Of a stretch of DNA of 64,000 nt, positions 31,719 to 44,209 are shown piece after piece (the first letter of the stretch is position 1; each line of letters begins with the position of its first letter). The DNA lies in the NCBI GenBank assembly GCA_963965975.1, contig OZ014411.1, positions 24,101,249 to 24,165,248 on the forward strand, given 5' to 3'. The translations under genes and the position numbers were made by a program. Under the pieces are notes generated by a model. That model had not been told where the DNA came from, ran no database searches, and worked only from the letters and a program-made list of their open reading frames with translations. Source of the DNA: Xestospongia bergquistia. Taxonomy: Eukaryota; Porifera; Demospongiae; Haplosclerida; Petrosiidae.

Positions 31719-33003
31719 TTCCTGCACTATGCATCCAGACATTACATCCAGGCTGTACCAAGACAACCTTTCTTGCAGGTGTTGTGTAAATAGACACCAG
31801 TGAACCATAACAAATTAGTAGTTTAACATTAGATTTATACTAACTTACTACTAGTAGTTTGTAAAGAAATATCTGACCAACCAACCGTTAAATTATATTT
31901 TCAAATATCATCTAGCTAGCTATATAGGGAGTTATATCATTGCTTTGATGTGGCACTATAATTAATAACCATAAAATCCATCATTTCCTGTGTATAGTAT
32001 ATTGCTTGCTGGTACACACAATTATTAAACAGGTCAGTTGCTAATGTTTTTTCACAAATATAACTAATCTGACTTTCTACCTCTTCACAAAATGATTTAA
32101 ATTCTTGGTAAATACTTCAAAGACTACTTTGTGGTTTCCTAAATTAAGAAATGTCTGTGGAAATGATACCATAGACATTTGATGTGGCAGTTCTATTACA
32201 TCAACTACAGCCACATTATAACTAGACCTGCATCATAATGTATTACACATACATTGTGTTGTATGCTATGAAATAAACAGTTACAGCCCACATGCAGGCT
32301 TTCTTACATCACAACAGGCATATACCCTTTTCAGATACTCAAACTTTATTTGGCTTGAATTGATTGAGTTTAATGAATAGAATGGATTTTTTTTAAATTC
32401 AGTGTATTTTGGTAAAGTGTCTTTTAAGGTCATGTCAGTTTACGATATAACAAACTATTGTAACAACATATTGGCATACACTTAATTATTGATAAACTAG
32501 TGAATGTTCTGAAGCTATACCAATGATGGTGCAGATAAGATCCAATTTATTTTTGGTAGTGATCTGTTCACAGATATTGTCCCGTGATGTTGCCATAGTT
32601 TAACAGCTGTCTTCTCAAGTGATGTGATATTTATTTTGTTACGAGGTAACAAAGTCTGTTTAAGTCTCGTTACGCAACATTGTTCTAAATTTGTCGTCTC
32701 AATAAGAAATTACAAGAAATATGTATAATCTATAATATGATTAAATAATATAGATGTGGTGTTTGATGTTGTCATACTTTGTCAGCTGTCTTCTGAAGTA
32801 ATTTAATATTTTACTGTCTGGTAACAGTGTCTTGTTACGGGACTATGTTATTAAATTACAGCAAAATGTGAACCGGACATGTTATAATGTAACTTAATAA
32901 TATGTTGCCAGGAAACAGTTTATAAATACGTTACAATGCGGATGTTCTTGGGATGCATACATAAATTTGCTTTCCAATATGTGATTTTAGATACACCAAC
33001 AAT
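31719..33003. repeat. Helicase-linked fragment and 5' spacer of copy D
   Basis: 31719-31820 matches the 5' end of the RecQ-like remnants (compare 36553-36660), and 32000-32900 is the usual 5' spacer. Non-coding. Confidence 0.65.
32904..32918 (+). promoter_or_regulatory. Conserved upstream box of copy D
   Basis: GTTGCCAGGAAACAG lies 100 bp before the ATG, as in the other copies. Confidence 0.4.
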
Positions 33004-33642
33004 ATGTCACTTTTAAAGTTCAACAAAGTCTTGTCTATTTTTCGTTCTAATCTACGAATGATGTCTATCAATACTACGAGAAAATTCGAAGGAAAAGTTG
33101 CTGTTGTGACAACTTCAACTGATGGGTAAGAAAGATGATATATATTGTATAACTATATATATATATATTATTATGATTAATAACCCCATTTGGAATAGGT
33201 TATGCTATTGCCAATCGTCTTGCATATGGTGCTAAGGTTATGGTTAGTAGTCGAAAGGGAACTATTGTCAAGAGAGCTGTGGAATTGTTTCAGAAAGAAC
33301 ATGGAAGTGAGTCAGTGTCTGGTGTTGTCTGTCATGTTGGTAAAGATGAGGACAGGAAATCACTGATTAAAGAGGTATTGTTAATGATATTTGTCATTAG
33401 GTCATGCATTCAATATTATTCAAATAATGTAAATATATACTGACCCAAGATACTGTATGAGTAGTTACTACATTATTGATAAACTACACTATTACCACTA
33501 CATACTACATGTTACAACAGTTTTGTTTTAATTATTTTTAATTATAGACCATTACACAGTTTGGACAAATTGATATTCTAGTTGACAATGCTGGAGTTAA
33601 CCCTAGTCAAGGAAAACTATTACATGTAAGTTTAACTATGTA

Positions 33643-33685
<43 letters not shown>

Positions 33686-33806
33686 ATCAAGAGTATGAAC
33701 TATATTACTTCTTTCTATAATAGGCAACTGAAGGTGAATGGAGTAAGGTAAATAACATATTATAAACAACAAAATATATGTCATCTGTTTTGTTTGCTTA
33801 ACTATG

Positions 33807-33870
<64 letters not shown>

Positions 33871-34953
33871 CATATAGATATACATACATACATACATATA
33901 TATCATACAGTATAATCTATTACTTCTTTCTATAATAGGAATCTGAAGGTGAATGGAATAAAGTAATTAACATATTCTAAGCAACAAAATATATGTCATC
34001 TGTTTTGTAGATCTGCCATGTTAAAGTTATATCAAGTGCTTTATTAGTACAGGAAGCATATCCATACATGAAAGTGAAAGGGTAAGTTAGAACAATAAAA
34101 CAATGTCATGATTAATGATTATGATATACAGAGGCAATGTTGTGTTTGTGTCTTCCTATGCTGGTTTCAAACCAGTGAGTTTTGTGAAAAACTGATATAA
34201 CAATTAGATACTTTTCTTAACAGAAATCTGTCTATTGTGTAAGTAAAATGGCTTTATTTGGTTTAACAATGGCATTAGCTAAAGAGCTAGAGAAGAGAAT
34301 ATTAGAGTTAATTGTATTGCACCAGGACTAATTAGAACATGTTTCGAAGAATTGGTAATGAATTGTTATGATTTTTGATGGTCATCTTAAAATTAAAATG
34401 TTATTATCATGACTTTTTCTCTAACTTCAGTTATTGAAAAATGAAACCTATATTGACAGTTATATTGGTACTCGATGGATAAAAAGGTAACTTCTGACAA
34501 TATATATTGTTTGTTTTTTAGTGATAAATATAGATTTGTAGTAAAAGAATATGTTTCTCTATTCTCAGTTTATTTATGTATCAACAACATACTCTAAGCA
34601 TGTGAATTATTCTTTGTAGTCATATTGTATTATTAAATTTTGTAATTATTGTATTACTGTGTATAGCATTTTATAATCAATTGTATCATGAAGAAACAAT
34701 TTATTAGTAGTGCATCTACTACAAATTGCATTGTATATAACCATTGTCTGTAAAATAAACAAGTTGATGTACATTACATGCATACCAATCAGTCGAACTA
34801 GCACGTCCATGTAAAATTTATTTTTATTATATTTTCTATAGAATTGGTGAACCAGAAGATTGTTCTGGTGCTGTTGCTTTTCTATGTTCAGAAGAGGCCA
34901 ACTACATTACTGGGGAGACCATAACAATGGCTGGAAAGTCTGCTAGAATATAA
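33004..34953 (+). pseudogene. DHRS4-like copy D, probable recent pseudogene
   Basis: All nine exon equivalents are present: 33004-33125, 33194-33374, 33548-33625, 33724-33747, 34011-34081, 34132-34174, 34224-34354, 34431-34486, 34842-34953, plus a second 24-bp exon 4 at 33939-33962. Defects: the acceptor of exon 2 reads TTTGG instead of TTTAG; exon 2 has lost one codon (LAYGAK for LAYDGAK); exon 7 has lost one base in the ELGED block, which shifts the frame and brings a stop within the exon. The cofactor loop also changes from TAST to TTST. Exons 8 and 9 are otherwise clean, so decay is recent. Introns 3 and 4 hold TA runs (33646-33680, 33807-33858). It belongs to the D/E/F sub-family (NAGVNP). 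Confidence 0.85.
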
Positions 34954-35389
34954 ACAAACACATTTTGTTGAGCATCAGTTGTTATAAGAAAGTATATATT
35001 ATTATATTGACTAAAAACTAATTATATGTAGTATCATTGTAATTAATCAAAAAGTGTCATAAACTACAAAAGGCAAAACAGTAAAGGTCAGACTTAGAAC
35101 TATGAGTATATTCTATAGTAAAAGTTGCCTATTTTAAAATTAAAACTTAAATGGTTTACAAAGACTTACTTTGATAAAAGGACATTCATTAAAATCACAC
35201 CATTAAAGTTACAGTGTCCAGAGAGTACACTTATCTACAATTTGATCAATGTAAGAATTTCCCTGAAATTGTTTTCAGTCAACTGTAATATTTCTGAGCT
35301 TGAAAATACTGAGTCAAATATACAATTTATAAAAATTAAGGAATACAAAATTGTTATAATAACAACTGATTAAAATAAATTTCAACATA
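34954..35389. repeat. 3' flank of copy D
   Basis: Matches 40453-40760 and 47888-48180 downstream of the extra last exons, showing that it is part of the amplified unit. No gene. Confidence 0.6.
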
Positions 35390-36640
35390 TTTCCTAACAT
35401 AAGAACCAGTCAACTACCTTTTATTCATACACAAATTACTGCTCTTTCATTACTTCAAGAATCTTTTTTGTGCCGTTAATTTCTATTAGAGCGAATAAAG
35501 GAAAATTGAAAAAATGGCTTTCTGACGTCCTTTAAGAAAATCTAACCTAGATGCATCTGATCAGGATATCCAGTTGGTTCTGTAATTTCTTTTTGGAGTC
35601 TGTCTTTAAAGTATAGGTATAATTAGCTGTAATCATTTCATGTTCGACCAAAAGTTATTGTTTTCTCCATTTCAGTTCTCTTTTTGCATACTTGTACAAT
35701 AAAGGGAGCAAAAACTTCCTCTATATCTTTGTCTTCAACAGTAGATATGATATTTGGCTTATGAGGTAACTTAGAGATCATGACAGAATTAACCATCCCA
35801 AGCAAATGACTAACTTCTTTTCTTCTCAACATGGATACAGTTGCTGTCAGAGCCATAACATTTAATTTCACTGAGAAAACCTCTTAAGTCTCCTAGTTTG
35901 CTAAATTGCATATGAAAATTAGCTCCTGAAACATAAATAGTATAATATACTTACTTTGTATAATTCATTTACACACACTAACTACTTATTAAAACAGTGT
36001 ATACCTCATCAATGACAAATCTAACTAAACGATCTTATATGGATGAGCTCTGAAAAACATCACTCCAATTTTTGTCATTTAGAAGTTCTGGTGTGGTGTA
36101 AAGTAGTTGAAGTGTCTTTTAACAATGTACTCCCACTTATGGTCATTATCAGTGTCACTAGAGGTAATGCTAACAGCACTCACACATTTACTAGCCAGTT
36201 AAGTAATTTGATCATTCATTAGTGCAATTAATGGACTAACTATAGTAACAATAGAATAGGGAACATTATCACGATGGTTAAGATTTTCAAACAGAGGAAG
36301 AATGTAATAGCACAGGAATTTTCCAAATCCTTTAGGAAGACTCAAAGGCATCTTTTTTTCTAGCACGTAATATCTAATAGCATGGTTATGCTCGTCTTTA
36401 AGTTTGCTATAGCCAAATTTTTTTCTGATTCCTTTATAGCAAGCTGTATATTCTCACGGAGTCTTCTCCATAGTTAATCACATTTTCTCATACACGTGCC
36501 GGTAATTAACATTTCTGAGGTCGTGATGGAGACAATCTGATTAGCACACTGAATTCCTGCACTATGAATCCATACCTTATCTCCAAGTGGTACCGAGAAT
36601 AGCATTGTTGCGGTTGTTGTGTCAGCCATGAACCATAACA
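35390..36640 (-). pseudogene. RecQ-family helicase remnant 2
   Basis: Minus strand, in order: 5' flank (36520-36640), a broken Walker-A region (near 36300-36370), SPLIALMNDQIT (near 36215-36250), motif II region FVIDE (36000-36020), motif III block KLNVMALTATVSM (35830-35870), then PHKPNIISTVEDKD and KKRTEMEKTITFGRT (35640-35760). Stops and frameshifts occur throughout. Layout and breakpoints match the remnant at 50458-51540, so the pseudogene was duplicated together with the dehydrogenase unit. Confidence 0.75.
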
Positions 36641-37567
36641 AATTAAATGTTTTCTATTAGATATACATTAACCTATCACCAGTAGTTTGTAAAGAAACAA
36701 CCATTGAAGTTTATTGTATTTTCAAATATCATCTAGCTAGCTATATAAGGGTTTTATGTGTTTTATTAATGTGGCACTGTAATTAACAACCACAAATTTC
36801 ATCTTTTGTTGTTTATAGTATATTGTTTGCTGGTACACACAATGACTAAACAGGTCAGTTGCTAATGTTTTTTTTAACAAATAGAACTAATCCGTCTTTC
36901 TACCTATTGACAAAATGATTCAAATTAGTGCTAAACACTTGAGAGACTACTTTGTGGTTTCATAAATTAAGTTTGGGAAACGATACCATAGACATTTATA
37001 TGGCAGTTTTATCAAACTACAACCACATTATAACCAGACCTGCACAATGTATTGCACATACATTGTGTGGTCTGCTATGTCATAAACAACCCTTAATTGC
37101 ATAGTAGAGTTACTCCCCACATGCAGGCTTGTTTTACTTCACAACACATTTTATTAGCATATACCCTTTCAGTTAATGCATACCCTATTGATAGTTAATT
37201 TATTTGGCTCAACTTTTGTAAGATTCAGTTTATTTTTGGTAAAGAAGGTCAGGTCAGTTTACAATATAACGAGGTAACTACATGCTGACATACATTTAAT
37301 TATCAATAAGCTATTGAATGCCCTAAAGCTATACCAATGATGATACAGTTAAGATCCAATGTATTTTTGGTAGTGATTTCTTCGTATGTACCTTTACAAT
37401 AAAACAAACCAGATACATATTCACCTCAAAGAGCTAAAGTCAAAGTTGAACAACTTGCAAGTATGTAAATATTATGTTACCATTGCATAACAGTGACTGA
37501 AAAGCTATGAAGAACATTATACTTCTGTGAACATATATAATCTATAGTATAATTAAATTTTAAATTT

Positions 37568-37628
<61 letters not shown>

Positions 37629-38101
37629 GATAGATTTATAGATATTGCATGTCTGTAATGTTGTCATACTTTAACAGCTGTTTTCTATAATGATGTGATA
37701 TTTATTTTGTTACCAGGTAACAGTGTCTCTTAAGACTCGTTATGCGACTATATTTTAAATTGGTTATTCCAATAAGAAATTACAACAAATATGTATAATA
37801 TAAGCATAATTAAATAATATAGACAGATGCTGTGATGTTCTTTCTCAGGTGTCTTCTGAAGTGATGTGATATATTTTGTCTGGTAACAGTGTCTGTTATG
37901 TTTTGTTATGCGACTTTGCAAATTAGTTGTTCCATTAAGAAATTACAACAAAATGTGAACTGGACATGATATCACTTTTCCTATTGTTAATGTGTTGCCA
38001 AGAAACAGTTTATGATACGTTGCAATGCGGATGTGTCTGGGATGAATATATAAATTTGCTTTCCAATGTGTGATTTTACATACGCCAACATTACAAACAA
38101 T
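36641..38101. repeat. 5' spacer of copy E
   Basis: Diverged copy of the array 5' spacer, with a TA microsatellite at 37576-37622. No gene. Confidence 0.65.
37994..38008 (+). promoter_or_regulatory. Conserved upstream box of copy E
   Basis: GTTGCCAAGAAACAG, 108 bp before the ATG. Confidence 0.4.
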
Positions 38102-38251
38102 ATGTCATTTTTAAAGTTCAACAAAATCATGTCTATTTTTCGTTCTAATCTACGAATGATGTCTATCAATACTACGAGAAAATTCGAAGGAAAAGTTGCT
38201 GTTGTGACAGCTTCAACTGATGGGTAAGAAAGATCATATATATTGTATAAC

Positions 38252-38285
<34 letters not shown>

Positions 38286-38757
38286 ATTATAATTACGTTA
38301 ATTTTAGAATAGGTTATGCTATTGCCAATCGTCTTGCTTATGATGGTGCTAAGGTTATGGTTAGTAGTCGTAAGGGAACTAATGTCAAGAGGGCTGTGGA
38401 ATTGCTCCAGAAAGAACATGGAAGTGAGTCAGTGTCTGGTGTTGTTTGTCATGTTGGTAAAGATGAGGACAGGAAATCACTGATTAAAGAGGTATTGTTA
38501 ATGATATTTGTCATTAGGTCATACATTCAATATTATTCAAATAATGTAAATATATACTGACCCAAGATACTGTATTAGTAGTTACTACATTATTGATAAA
38601 CTACACTATTACTACTATATACTACATGTTACAATAGTTTTGTTTTAATTATTTTTAATTATAGACCATTACACAGTTTGGACAAATTGATATTCTAGTT
38701 GACAATGCTGGAGTTAACCCTAGTCCAGGAAAACTATTGCATGTAAGTTTAACTATG

Positions 38758-38806
<49 letters not shown>

Positions 38807-39892
38807 ATCATGAGTATGAACTATATTACTTCTTTCTATAATAGGCATCTGAAGGTGAATGGAGTAAGGTAAATGACATATTATAAACAACAAAATATAT
38901 GTCATCTGTTTTGTAGATCTGTCATGTTAATGTTATATCAAGTGCTTTATTAGTACAAGAAGCATATCCATACATGAAAGTGAAAGGGTATGTAAGAACA
39001 ATAAAATACGTCATGATTAATAATTATAATATACAGAGGCAATGTTGTGTTTGTGTCTTCCTATGCTGGTTTCAAACCAGTGAGTTTTGAGTATCTTATG
39101 AAAAACTAAAATAATTATTAGATACTTTACTTCACAGAAATCTGTCTATTGTGTCAGTAAAATGGCTTTATTTGGTTTAACAATGGCATTAGCTAAGGAG
39201 CTAGGAGAAGACAATATTAGAGTGAATTGTATTGCACCTGGACTAATTAAAACACAATTTGGAGAATGTGTAAGTGTGATATAATGAATTATGATTTTTG
39301 CTAGAGATATTAAAGTTAAAGCATATTATAATCACTTTTCTCTAACTTTAGTTATTGAAAAATGAAACCTATATTGACAGTTATATTGGTAGTCGATGGA
39401 TAAAAAGGTAACTTTAATACTGTAATATGTTTGTGTTTAGTGATGAATACAGATATCTAGCTAATGTTGTAGTAAAAGGATATGTTTCTTTATTTTCAGT
39501 TTATTATGTATTAATTAACATCAGCAATTTTGTCAGTATCCACAGTAAGCATGTATATTACTATTCTTGGTAATTAGCATCCTTTGTTTATTATGCTGTG
39601 TAAGTTATGCTGTGTAAAGCATTTTGTAATTAACTATATCATAAAGGGACAAATTACATCTACCACAAATTGTATTATTTTATGCAACCATTGTCTGTAA
39701 AATTGATGTACATTACATGCATACCAATCAGTTAAACTAGCTTTATGATGTAAAATTTATTTATAATATATTTTCTACAGAATTGGTGAACCAGAAGATT
39801 GTTCCGGTGCTGTCGCTTTTCTATGTTCAGAAGAAGCCAGCTACATTACTGGGGAGACCATAACAATGGCTGGAAAGTCTGCTAGAATATAA
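38102..39892 (+). CDS. DHRS4-like short-chain dehydrogenase/reductase, copy E (intact)
   Basis: Nine exons: 38102-38223, 38308-38491, 38665-38742, 38845-38868, 38917-38987, 39037-39079, 39138-39269, 39352-39407, 39781-39892; 273 residues. SDR motifs are intact ([32 protein letters not shown]). Exon 3 begins TITQFGQ rather than VIKQFGQ, and exon 8 reads [13 protein letters not shown]; both are marks of the D/E/F sub-family. The third intron contains a TA microsatellite (about 38760-38802). The C-terminus is SARI. A further, altered last exon lies 458 bp downstream of the stop. Confidence 0.9.
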
Positions 39893-40349
39893 TGAACACA
39901 TTTTGTTGAGCATCTGTTGTTATAAGAAAATATATATTATTTTACTGACTCAAGGCTAGTTATATATAGTAACATTTTAATTAATCAATTAATGTAAGAA
40001 TTTCCCTGAAATCGTTTCTTTGCAATTGTATTGTTATGAAAGCACCTACGCCTATTTGATTGAGTGAACACAATACGTGTTTTTGTTTGTACCAGCAATT
40101 GAGTTATCAAGGAAGAAAGATTGAGAGACTGGACAAGTTATGCAACGCAATGTAAAAGAAGAAAAAGGGACCATTTGTTAGTAGTATATCTACTACAAAT
40201 TGCATTATATACATCTATTATTTCTACAATCAACATGTTTGTGTAGATTACATGCATGACAAAGTAAACTTTAATCATAAATTATATGCATGCCAATCAG
40301 TCAAAGTAACATGACAAAGTAAACTTTAATCATAAAATATTTTATATAG

Positions 40350-40452
40350 AATCATTGAACCAGAAGATTGTTCTGGTGCTATTTGTTCAGAAGAAGCCAA
40401 CTACATTACTGGGGAGACCATAACAATGGCTGGAAAGTCTGTTAGAATATAA
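40350..40452 (+). other. Extra last exon downstream of copy E
   Basis: A copy of exon 9 with its own TATATAG acceptor, beginning [19 protein letters not shown] and ending in SVRI and a TAA. A 9-bp in-frame deletion removes three residues (VAF region), and the frame is otherwise open. It could serve as an alternative terminal exon for copy E or be a stranded remnant of a deleted gene copy; the following 300 bp match the 3' flank of copy D. Confidence 0.6.
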
Positions 40453-43076
40453 ACAAACACATTTTGTTGAGCATCTGTTGTTATAAGAAAATATATATTA
40501 TTATACTGACTAAAGACTAATTATATGTAGTATCATTATAATTAATCAAAAAGTGTCATAAACTACAAAGGCAAAACAGTAAAGGTCAGATTTAGAACTA
40601 TGAGTATATTCTATAGTAAAAGTTGCCTATTTTAAAATTAAAACTTAAATGGTTTACAAAGACTTACTTTGATAAAAGGACATTCATTAAAATCACATCA
40701 TTAAAAGTTACAGTGTCCATAGAGTACACTTATCTACAATTTGATCAATGTAAGAATTTCCCTGAAATTGTTACTTTGCAATTGTAGTGTTATGAATGTA
40801 CTCAATAAACCAAATACTACAATTCCCATTGTGCATTTTCAGTTGAACAACAATATTATATAGATTGATAATTGTTTTATTTATAATATTATTTTCTTTC
40901 AGTTATTTCTAACAATATTTCCAAGAACTCAAGATTAAAACCAATGTTGATTATTGACATGTTGTAGCCATTGATTGGTTATTATTATTCATTAACAATA
41001 TTAAACACAATAATGTAATAATTGAAATAAATATTATTCTATTATAGGGTCATGGAGATAAAAGTTGGAAGTCCACATCATTCCTGTATAAGAATTAGTT
41101 TATTGGCAGAAAAATATATAAAAAGGTATACCTCTGACGCTTATCGTCACATGCTTATTATGAACCAGGAGTTTGTAGTTCACAGTTCTATAAACTTGGC
41201 ATATGATAGTCAGTGAAAGGAGAGGAGAGGTTTACAAACATCTCAACATATTGCCAATCAAGCTATTGAAAGAATGGTTACCTTACAAAGCTATTCAATA
41301 TTAATAGTAATAGTAAATAAAAATATTATATAAAATAATTATAATACTATTAGAAACACTGTAATTGTCATACAATGTGTATTCTTAGGAAATTTGTTAA
41401 CTATTACTTCTTGACTTAGACGCTGAAGATTAATGTGACACCAAGATCGTGCGTTTTAGATTTTCACAAGTAGGATAACTTGAATATTGATCTTACCTGA
41501 ATTTTGCACAGGTTCTATTTGCCACAAGAGCTTGCTGTTGTTGCAAAATACACAGTACACATTTTCTGAGTTGCTTTACAAGAACAAATTTCAGAACTTA
41601 ACAACTGAACATAAGTTAGAGAATGAAGGTAATTTTATTACTGTATTGGCAAATATAATTTTGTACCTAGTTTTAGTAATTTGTGGAATCCCTTCCTATA
41701 TCTATTGATAACTTGAAAGAGAGTGAATGAACTATTGTCGAGACATGGTGTAAGAGTTAATCTTGCCCAATGTCTACTTTAACATAGTCATACATGGTAC
41801 TTGTCTGGCAGGTGTAGCTTTGGAAAATTGTTCTTAGTCCATAATTGGAGATTTGCAATTAAATAGTTGTTAGATGAATAATTGCTCCATTCTCTTGCTT
41901 CATCAAACTAAATGTACAAAATTTGGCAGAATAAACAGGGAAAACACATTATCATCACTCAATTATTAAATCCTTTCCATGAAATGTGTTTATTATTTCA
42001 TATAGCTATAAAAATTATCAACAATAACAAATCTTTGTAAAAATCCATTTGCTAATGCTTCTAAAAATGTTCCACTACTGGTGCTATGTCAACTGTTCAT
42101 AAAGGTTACAATATAACAGTCATTCACAATAGTCAAGTATGCTATAAAGACAATAAATTTTAGCATAATAAATTTTAGCATAATAACTGCCAGAATATAA
42201 AATCAATGCTGCATCGCCTTCTTAACATAATAAATTATTGAAACCTTCATCATCAATGATATAATTATATAACAGCTTCATATCGGGTCTTCTCTAGTTA
42301 AACTCATTACCTCATCACATTCACATTCATCCATTTCTTGCCTTTCATTACTTTATGAAATATCTACTTCACTTTAACATTCACCCTCATCATCACTGCT
42401 ATGTGTACTTTCATTTATTTACAACCAGTCAGTGTCATTGTACCAAAATTCATTGTCAGTTTTACTGATAGAGTCATGATGATCAAATTGGTCTACAGTC
42501 CAAAATGTAAAAGTTGTTGACAATGAGCAACTTCTATTCTTATTGTATTAATAGCTTTACAATCAATTAAGAAGTAGTTAAAAAAGTTATATAACCTTGT
42601 CACAGTATTGTCAAAACTTGCACTAATAATGACAAAGGATTAGTAGCATAATTTGAAATGGAGGTAGATATACTTTCAATACTTGGTAGTGGTAGAACAA
42701 AGGTAAAGTCATGAGATGATCTATGTAATAATTAATAATTCCATGCATGAAACAATGCAATTGAAGCTATACTTTCGAGATTATAGCAAACTAGTGGTGA
42801 AATACAATCTTGAGGCTTATTGCTTCCTTTTATAATATTTGTAACGAAACTTTACTTACATTTTAAAATACAACTTACCATTCATTTAAGATTTTTTTGT
42901 AAATGTCAGTAAATACTCACCACAGAACACCGCATCACTTTTTTCTTTGGTTTTTTTTTCTTTCCACATGTTAATGGGCGGGACTGCGTGTTTATTACTA
43001 CGTATTCAGCGTCATATCGAATGCAAGATGACGTTGATACTCCTCCCTCTATTTCCGCAATACTAATATTCCCATT
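40453..43076. repeat. Array-derived spacer between copy E and transposon fragments
   Basis: The first 350 bp equal the 3' flank of copy D. 41000-42000 repeats 29330-30300. The remainder, to 43076, is AT-rich without a recognisable gene. Confidence 0.55.
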
Positions 43077-43523
43077 TTGTTTCTAAAGAAATTATCATTT
43101 AGAGCCAAGGCACAGATTACAGCAATGCTGTTCACAGACCAACCTGAAATAACTGTGCGTTTTCAGCCAGCTCATCTACAACATAGTATAAATGATTGTG
43201 GTTTTTTTTCATTGGCTTTTGCCACATCCCTTTGCGGTGGACAAACCCCAACACAAATAACCTACATTCAACATCAATTGAGGGACCACCTATGTCACTG
43301 TCTTGAAAATAAGACAATTACCCCTTTCCCTTGCCAGCAGCAAAAAAAGAAAGCAAAGCAATATGTTGCTGATATGAAATTCAGAGTATGCTGCAAGTGT
43401 CGTCAACCAGAAGAGGGTAGAATGATTGAGTGCAAAGACTGCAAAGAATGGTATCATGAAGATTGTGTTGAAGTCCCAAGTGTCATTTGGCAGACCAAGA
43501 GGCACATATCATGGCTTGTGTAA
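43077..43523 (+). pseudogene. Ulp1-type protease C-terminus plus truncated PHD finger (transposon-derived)
   Basis: Open frame of 148 codons. The first half contains QPAHLQHSINDCGFFSLAFA, the His/Asp-Cys-Gly-Phe signature of the C48 (Ulp1/SENP) cysteine protease active site, followed by an RDHLCHCLENK block. The second half is a PHD zinc finger: CCKC, CKDCKEWYHEDC, with W-x-V where the last Cys pair should be, so the final zinc-ligand pair is missing and the frame ends. The protease catalytic His half is also absent upstream. This protease-PHD arrangement is familiar from multicopy transposon-linked proteins in sponges and cnidarians. It is probably the tail of a dead element, although no disabling stop lies inside this frame. 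Confidence 0.7.
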
Positions 43524-43609
43524 AAACTCTTAATTAATTGTAGCATTATCTATATAATATAACCTATAATTACATAACTTGTACTGACTTTATTTAGATT
43601 AAATGCTAA

Positions 43610-43815
43610 ATCTTATTATAATCGGATCAAATTGGACTTGGGACCAAGTCTTGCTGCCAAAAGTAGACCTAGGTCCAAATTTTGTTGCAAAAAGTGGACC
43701 TATCTCTAGGAACAAATTTTGCAGTATAGGTCCAAATTAGGCAGCAAAATTTGGTCCTAGGTCCAAATTTAACTTGCATAAATTGGACCTAGGTCCAAAT
43801 TATTCCAAGTTAAGA
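43610..43815. repeat. Palindromic TTGGACCTAGGTCCAAA minisatellite
   Basis: Six or more imperfect units containing GGACCTAGGTCC or a half of it, separated by AATTTTG/GCAAAA stretches, occupy about 200 bp directly between two transposon-like coding fragments. Confidence 0.85.
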
Positions 43816-43819
43816 GAGA

Positions 43820-44155
43820 GTGGTCAAATTTACATCTGATAGATGTTCAATGTCATTCAAATGTTCATCTGTAGTTTCAATTGATTCATCTAGTGGGCCA
43901 CATTTTGGCAGTGTTATTTATTTTTTTTCCCATTTCTTTTGTGGTATCTGCAAAATTTTTGCTTACATCAAATGGTACGGTAATCTATGCTTTGATACAA
44001 TATCCTCCTTCTATTCCGTTTACACCAATACGTCATTAAACATTAGTCCAATTGTTCCTGTTTCAACACTTCTTGGTCCATTTGTGGTAGCTGTTGACTT
44101 AATTGATGCTAATCGACTGTGGATTCTTAATTACAATAAATGTTTGAATAAGTGA
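43820..44155 (+). pseudogene. Transposon protein C-terminal fragment
   Basis: Open frame of 111 codons with GPHFGSVIYFFSHFF, FAYIKWYG, PIVPVSTLLGPFVVAVD and LWILN. I recognise this pattern from the C-terminal domain of multicopy transposon-type proteins in sponges and cnidarians. There is no start region or upstream domain. Exact superfamily not assigned. Confidence 0.5.
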
Positions 44156-44209
44156 TTTAATGTAGTATGTATATGAGTGCATTCATTCATTGGTTAAATG
44201 ATAAGAATA

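Noticed and set aside
33632..33889. Tyr/Ile-rich reading frames across TA and CATA runs (also 38234, 45906, 52399)
   Set aside because: They are translations of microsatellite DNA inside introns and spacers.
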